DNA from: Congzhengia minquanensis
GTDB taxonomy: Bacteria > Bacillota > Clostridia > UBA1381 > UBA9506
DNA: 64,000 bases
Assembly: GCF_014384785.1 (NCBI RefSeq)
Contig: NZ_JACRSU010000001.1
Span: 496,001 to 560,000, forward strand
Reading direction: 5' to 3'
Positions 59,096-64,000 of the stretch are shown one piece after another. A program made the position numbers and the translations under genes. The stretch's first letter is position 1. Every line of letters starts with the position of its first letter. The notes beneath the pieces were generated by a model. The model was not told the DNA's origin, did no database searches, and was given only the letters and a program-made list of their open reading frames with translations.

Positions 59096-61927
59096 CTATC
59101 TGAGAATTAGAATTTGAGCCGCGCTTGCATCGTAACCCGTTTCCGATCTGATAAGAACGACATCGCCCTCCATTAATGATGCGCTGGTTGCCGGTTCCCC
59201 CTTTAAGCTATCTGTACGGAACAATTCAAAGGACGCTTTATCCACCGCAATTTGATAGGATTTTTCAGAGTCTTCCATATCGAACAGCATGATGCTGTTC
59301 TTTATATCAATGTCGATAAATCTTCCAACAGCCGCGCCCTCACCATCGTTGATGTTAAATTCCATGGAATAGGAAGGAAACGTAAGCCACGCAAGCTCTT
59401 TTTTTGCAATGTCGGGTTGATAGGTGCTCTTTATGTCGCTCTGATCCGCGCGATATACTACATTGATCGCATTGATATAACCATTTGAATCAGTAGAAAA
59501 CTGAAACACGTCTCCAGGACACAATTCAACATTGTTCAGCGGGACAAGATCGCCAGCCGCATTCCCAGCCCGGGTATAGCTGTAGCGGACTTCATCGTGA
59601 ACCAGACAGCTTCCCTCCTCGCCGTTTTCATAATAATACGCCCGCTTCATATGTACTCCGTCTGCATCAAGGGAATCGGTAAACTTTGTAAATACATGAA
59701 AACGGGAACTTCTGGAAAGTCCAGAAGCGCCTGTGCCGCCTGCGCCCCGCAGCAAAAGACAGGTCGAAATGCCGACTTTTGTGTCTTCAAGATTATATGC
59801 TGCAAAATACTCAATGTTTTGTCTGGTTGCAGTATTCTGATACTGTCCGTACAAAAGCTTTGATGTGTTCAGTTTTTTCGTAACAGCATACTCGTCGGTG
59901 TCTTCCAGCAGCTTATCCATGCTTGGCGTTGAAAAAATTACTGTTTCATTCGATTTCACCACAAATTTATTTTGCGAAGGATCCGTTCCGTGACACATAC
60001 CATTTCTCGCTCTAAATTCCGATCCACTGGCAATAAGATTTAAATTTCCTGCATCCCCCAGTGGATTTTCTGCTACTGAATTCGGCGCGGGTGTATCAAT
60101 ATAGTTCACATTTTCACCGTTCATGGAAAAGATGATAATGTCGCCTACCGGAATGAGCGGCAGCACTTTTTCTATTTCGGATTTGTTGCTTAAGGTATAG
60201 CGCTTACCGTCCATATTTAAATTTTTTGTAGTTTTAACATCAATGATTTTCCCCTCGTCGGTAAACAACTTTAAGCTGATAGCATTTGCAATGGCTCCCG
60301 TAACTTCTGTTCCCATAACAACGGCATACTGTCCTTTAATTTGCGCCGCGTCACGGTCGTAATAACCAATTCTGCCTGCCAAATCCAGATAAAATGCTGC
60401 CGTCTGCCCAACCTTAGGTGCTGCAACCAGACCTTGGGAAATATATTGCTTCATATTATTAGCCAGCTCATAGTAAGTACCGTTAATCAGGTATTTGTCT
60501 CCTTCGAATATTTCGTCAAGCTGCCCTGCAACACTTTTGGAATTAATTGTGACAGTAATCAAACGATAACCTTTGGAATTTTCTGTCTGCATAAAGCTGA
60601 TAAACGTGCCGCGGACAAGTTTGTCGATTGTCGCCGCACTGCCGTCCGCATTATAAATTCGCAAATCGTCCTCCGCCGGGTCTAAACGCAGCGGCTCTTT
60701 GGTATATTTTTCATAATAAGTATTGGTGTAAGAATCGTAGCTATCAATAATAAAGTTTTGAAACTCGTTTATAAACAGCACGTCCGATATTTGGTCGCCT
60801 GTGTTGTCCAACGCAGTGAGATATCCATTTTTTGGGAGTATGTCGGAAAGGGCACCGTATCCCGTGTGACTTTTGCCGTTATAAATTACCACAAGATTTG
60901 CAGCATCTAAGCTGATATGTTTTTTGCTGTCATTTTTATCCGTATAATAAATTTTGCTGCCAGTAGTTTCAGAAAATAGGATATCCGCTGCATCAAGCCT
61001 ATATTCTGTGTTCTTTTTCGGAATTTCTTCTAAATAAAGAACGTCAAATTCCCCTTGTTCGTTTTTCTTAAGATACGCATAAACTGCTTTTCCTAAAAAT
61101 TGCGCGTATTCTGCATCGGGCGTATTATAAACCGTACGGTCTATTTCAATTTGATATTGGCCGATGCCTGTTGAATCGGACGAACGCAAGCGGGTGTTTT
61201 CGTTACCTGTAACAATGCCCGCAGTCTTCGTAATGCTATAACGGTCTTCTAAAATGGTTCGTTCTTTGTCTAAGGTGAACTCTGCCTCACCATCGCCGGT
61301 ATAATTTGTAACAACCACAGCATCTGCATCCATTGCATGATTTAAAATTCGGCAAACATCATACCACACAATGGGGTCGCTGCCCTGACCGGTAAGCCCG
61401 TCTAACAGTTTGCAGACATTTGCCGTGTATAGATACCCAGAAGGATATCCACCGTTTCGCATGGCAAACAGCTTGTAACCCATTATATTAATAACAAGTG
61501 TAACTGCTTCGTTATATGTTAACAAATCGTTCGGGCGGAACATTCTGTTTTCGTCGCCTGTAATATACCCCTGTTTGTATAGCGTACTATATGCGCCAAT
61601 TTGCTTGTCAAATGCGCTGATGTCAAGAAAGGGCGAGGTAACGGCGCTGGTTTCAGCGCCGTTGTTCAAGCCGGCTAATTCCATGAGCAGTGGAATAATT
61701 TCAAACCGCTTAATTGTATTTGTAAGTGTTTGCGTATCAAATTCGTCAATCACACCCAGCTTGGTCAACTTTTCTGCAATGGCTGTATCCTCCGCTTTTG
61801 CCGCAGACTGTTCCCCTGCAGCAACTTCGGTTTCTTCTTTCGCCTGAGCAGTCATACTGAGTGCGCATGTCCCTGAAATCATAATGAATGTTAAAAACCA
61901 TGAAATGATTCGTTTGGGCCAAACCAT
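59096..61927 (-). CDS. Large SLH-related surface protein
   Basis: 943 residues with signal peptide MVWPKRIISWFLTFIMISGTC...AQA. Degenerate SLH-type repeats cover about 45-205 (LTKLGVIDEFDTQTLTNTI, YKQGYITGDENRMFRPNDLLTY and WYDVCRILNHAM). A long beta-rich repetitive region follows with phrases such as LGKAVYAYLKKNEQGEFDVLYLEE and LDNTGDQISDVLFINEF. The layout is like the 924-residue SLH protein at 26871. It has no catalytic motif and is probably a structural or S-layer type component. It sits within the surface operon, 33 bp after the partial gene. AAGGAGG precedes the ATG. Confidence 0.82.
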   Translation of the reverse strand: MVWPKRIISWFLTFIMISGTCALSMTAQAKEETEVAAGEQSAAKAEDTAIAEKLTKLGVIDEFDTQTLTNTIKRFEIIPLLMELAGLNNGAETSAVTSPFLDISAFDKQIGAYSTLYKQGYITGDENRMFRPNDLLTYNEAVTLVINIMGYKLFAMRNGGYPSGYLYTANVCKLLDGLTGQGSDPIVWYDVCRILNHAMDADAVVVTNYTGDGEAEFTLDKERTILEDRYSITKTAGIVTGNENTRLRSSDSTGIGQYQIEIDRTVYNTPDAEYAQFLGKAVYAYLKKNEQGEFDVLYLEEIPKKNTEYRLDAADILFSETTGSKIYYTDKNDSKKHISLDAANLVVIYNGKSHTGYGALSDILPKNGYLTALDNTGDQISDVLFINEFQNFIIDSYDSYTNTYYEKYTKEPLRLDPAEDDLRIYNADGSAATIDKLVRGTFISFMQTENSKGYRLITVTINSKSVAGQLDEIFEGDKYLINGTYYELANNMKQYISQGLVAAPKVGQTAAFYLDLAGRIGYYDRDAAQIKGQYAVVMGTEVTGAIANAISLKLFTDEGKIIDVKTTKNLNMDGKRYTLSNKSEIEKVLPLIPVGDIIIFSMNGENVNYIDTPAPNSVAENPLGDAGNLNLIASGSEFRARNGMCHGTDPSQNKFVVKSNETVIFSTPSMDKLLEDTDEYAVTKKLNTSKLLYGQYQNTATRQNIEYFAAYNLEDTKVGISTCLLLRGAGGTGASGLSRSSRFHVFTKFTDSLDADGVHMKRAYYYENGEEGSCLVHDEVRYSYTRAGNAAGDLVPLNNVELCPGDVFQFSTDSNGYINAINVVYRADQSDIKSTYQPDIAKKELAWLTFPSYSMEFNINDGEGAAVGRFIDIDIKNSIMLFDMEDSEKSYQIAVDKASFELFRTDSLKGEPATSASLMEGDVVLIRSETGYDASAAQILILR

Positions 61928-61960
61928 TTAGAACCCTCCTTGAAAATAGGCCATTTAGTT

Positions 61961-64000
61961 TTATTTTAATATGGTTACTGTTAAATTTTTTTGAAGCGGT
62001 TTCGCGCTTTTTTGAGATTCCCAACGAAATACTTTTCCTTTTACTGCCGTGTCATCCGTGAGCGTATTCTGATACGTTTGCCCTGAGGCAATATTTACAA
62101 TTTCGCATTTCACCATCATGCCCATTTCATCATAAAGCGCCACGATTACAATTGAATCTTCAGTATCCTTTTCTGCGTCATAGCTCCAGCTTATACCGCT
62201 GCCGGACTGTTGTGCCGTTAGCGATATCTTATTCACAGTACCAAAAGAAATGACGTGCTCCGTATTGCCGTAAAATGTGCCGACAGCCGGAATGATTGTG
62301 ACCGTCAGTTCCTTTCCGGCAGCATCTTCCGGCACAATAAAATCAAACGCTCCCTGTGTTTTTCCGGCTGCAACAATTCTGCCGTCTAACATAACATATG
62401 CACGAGAGTTTCCCTCTGTATAGCCGTCTGTAATGGTATAAGATACGTTGATTGTATCTCCTGCAAAAATATTTTCTGTTTTCGAAATATCTTCCGCTGT
62501 TACGCAAAAATCTTCCGGATAAATCTCACCATCTTGCACGCTCTTAATACTAAAATTATCAAGGGCATACTGCAAATACGGATTTGTCTGTGTTTTATCC
62601 GGGTCTGCCACCCAGGTAGTTTCATTTTCAAGCATGTAACCGCAGTTTATTAAATATTCATCTGTAAATATCTTGGAATTCACGGAAATGGTTGAAGTAT
62701 TTACGCCGCCGTTTGCCACACGGAACCAAACGGATATCTGTGAAACCTCCCAGGGTTTGATATATACCGTCTTTTTCGCACCGTCAGTGCTGACGCGTTT
62801 GATGGATGATTTGTAAACCGTAGTGGTATCAAAATCCTGAGAAAAGTGTACCCAACCGTCGGAAGAAATTCCCTTTAAGATGGTTGCGGAGTGACAAATG
62901 GCGTTGCCGCTGACCGATTCGCACGGAATTGTGCACGCCTCGTCTTCATAAAAGCCGGCAGGGCTGTTTGTGCTTCCGCCGTTTAAAATCAACAGTGCAT
63001 TTACGTTCACATTTTCTGTTGTTAAATCTTTCGCGTTCATCAGAGCAATATCGCCTGACACCCGTAGTTTTTTTCCTTCCGTCGCGGTTATATTCCAAGT
63101 TAGCGTATCCACATTGCCAATTTCGTTTTTCAGCGTCACAACGCCTTTTTGGCCTAAATACTCCTCCTGAAAAGCTCTATTTGCCTTTGAACCAACAAAC
63201 GCCGTTGTGTCAGGCGTGTCCGAGGCACCAAAGGGATTAAAAATTGTTTTCCCGTCATTTTGATATCCGCCTGTATCTGTATTGGAAGAAAAATATCCTT
63301 CAAAATCATCCAAAAGCACGTCTACGTATGGGGTTTCACCCGTCTGCGCACATTCATCCAGATATTCCTGCGTAAAGTAAGATGTGGTTGCACTAAATTC
63401 ATTCCCATTGTAGGGGCGGAACCATAAGTTTACCGTATGCCCCGTTAAGTCTATGTAGCTTCCGGTGCTGTGCTTTGCGCCCTTTGTGGGGAACGACAGT
63501 GTAAACGTATGCCAGGCCCCGTCACCAAAGGCTTTGCCATTTTCATCTGTCTGTACGTTGGCTTTTACAAAGCCGCCCGCCGCCTCGCCGGCAGATACCG
63601 TGCACGCGGCATCGCTGTAAAGCGGCGCGCCCTTTAAGCCGGTTAAATAACATTCTACATAACACTTGCTTGAAACTAATTTGTCATAATTTGCATAACG
63701 GATTTCGCCCCGAATTGTCAGGTTCTGCTCCTCCTGCATGGTAATACTGTTCACGCCGCTGGTGATTGGCGAAAGGCCTGCATAGGGCTTCAGTTCTAAC
63801 ATTCCGGAATTGTTTATGCCATCCGTCTGCGCAAACGACACCCAATCACCGTTTGCTATGCTCAGTTTCTTTGACCAGTCGCCTTCCGAATTAAATGGAT
63901 AAAAAAACTGTCCGTCTGAACTTTCAAAGTATGACGGCAGTGGTCCTGCGTCAGCCGGGACAACTTCCGCGACCACATTGAAACCTGCTGAAAGAAGAAT
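61961..64000 (-). CDS. Secreted modular protein, 5' end beyond window
   Basis: Partial gene: the frame is still open at the right edge and its first visible residues ILLSAGFNVVAEV look like the end of a signal peptide, so the start lies beyond 64000. A ~230-residue module (FESSDGQFFYPFNSEGDW ... WFRPYNGNEFSATTSYF ... PYVDVLLDDFEGYF) closely matches the N-terminus of the beta-helix protein at 45685. A second, more distant copy of the same module follows, ending near PYLQYALDNFSIK. The C-terminus has an Ig-like section and the VALYDEMGMMVKCEI...KVFRWESQKSAKPL module, ending at 61961. There is no beta-helix and no SLH. It is probably a secreted glycan-binding protein that starts or extends the surface operon. 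Confidence 0.85.
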   Translation of the reverse strand: MLLSAGFNVVAEVVPADAGPLPSYFESSDGQFFYPFNSEGDWSKKLSIANGDWVSFAQTDGINNSGMLELKPYAGLSPITSGVNSITMQEEQNLTIRGEIRYANYDKLVSSKCYVECYLTGLKGAPLYSDAACTVSAGEAAGGFVKANVQTDENGKAFGDGAWHTFTLSFPTKGAKHSTGSYIDLTGHTVNLWFRPYNGNEFSATTSYFTQEYLDECAQTGETPYVDVLLDDFEGYFSSNTDTGGYQNDGKTIFNPFGASDTPDTTAFVGSKANRAFQEEYLGQKGVVTLKNEIGNVDTLTWNITATEGKKLRVSGDIALMNAKDLTTENVNVNALLILNGGSTNSPAGFYEDEACTIPCESVSGNAICHSATILKGISSDGWVHFSQDFDTTTVYKSSIKRVSTDGAKKTVYIKPWEVSQISVWFRVANGGVNTSTISVNSKIFTDEYLINCGYMLENETTWVADPDKTQTNPYLQYALDNFSIKSVQDGEIYPEDFCVTAEDISKTENIFAGDTINVSYTITDGYTEGNSRAYVMLDGRIVAAGKTQGAFDFIVPEDAAGKELTVTIIPAVGTFYGNTEHVISFGTVNKISLTAQQSGSGISWSYDAEKDTEDSIVIVALYDEMGMMVKCEIVNIASGQTYQNTLTDDTAVKGKVFRWESQKSAKPLQKNLTVTILK

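Noticed and set aside
1..64000. CRISPR arrays, tRNA or rRNA genes, insertion sequences
   Set aside because: None were seen: no regularly spaced repeats, no tRNA-like cloverleaf besides tmRNA, and no transposase.

Overview
The window looks like chromosome of a spore-forming member of the Firmicutes, class Clostridia. The signs are AGGAGG-type ribosome binding sites with many TTG/GTG starts, a T-box leader, RNase J, PyrR, SpoIVFA/SpoIVFB- and SpoVAD-like sporulation genes, and large S-layer-homology (SLH) surface proteins. The SLH/beta-helix gene set resembles pectin-degrading Clostridia such as Monoglobus, but that placement is inference.

Layout. 1-6.1 kb (minus strand): an operon of RNase J, S-adenosylmethionine synthetase, an OmpR/PhoR-type two-component system and a lactonase-fold protein. 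6.3-8.3 kb: a T-box leader, probable specifier UAC (Tyr), controlling a sodium/solute symporter. 8.4-12.6 kb: a small unknown gene, a SpoIVFA/SpoIVFB-like pair, three small minus-strand genes and a class V aminotransferase. 12.7-14.6 kb: tmRNA (ssrA), with a serine-recombinase remnant fused to its 3' end and abutting a 5'-truncated GGDEF gene that also carries an in-frame stop, which reads as the scar of a decayed integrated element. 14.6-19.3 kb: an AraC regulator divergent from a GH20 glycosidase and a DMT transporter, then an NSS transporter. 19.3-22.5 kb: a membrane GGDEF-EAL protein divergent from a small serine recombinase. The spacer holds a promoter flanked by perfect 15-bp inverted repeats, a candidate phase-variable switch. 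22.5-29.7 kb: a DUF523 protein, a MacA/MacB-like export system and an SLH protein.

29.7-32.0 kb: an attenuator-like leader, uracil permease and pyrR. 32.0-38.1 kb: an isolated spoVAD, then a minus-strand operon glmM-glmS-rapZ-unknown alpha-toroid protein. 38.3-41.3 kb: YkuS-like protein and iscS-iscU-mnmA (Fe-S assembly and tRNA thiolation). 41.3-45.6 kb: a small membrane-anchored protein whose start codon lies in an inverted repeat, an ECF S component, L-lactate dehydrogenase, an esterase-like protein, a Nudix protein and an aldo/keto reductase.

45.7-64.0 kb (minus strand, runs off the right edge): about 18 kb of very large secreted proteins. Two are paralogous right-handed beta-helix proteins with Ig-like tails, three carry SLH repeats, one has carbohydrate-binding-like modules, and one is partial; an FAD-dependent oxidoreductase lies among them. 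New ~230- and ~85-residue modules recur between them. This looks like a cell-surface polysaccharide-processing locus. Together with the candidate c-di-GMP switch it is the most likely place for an undescribed system.
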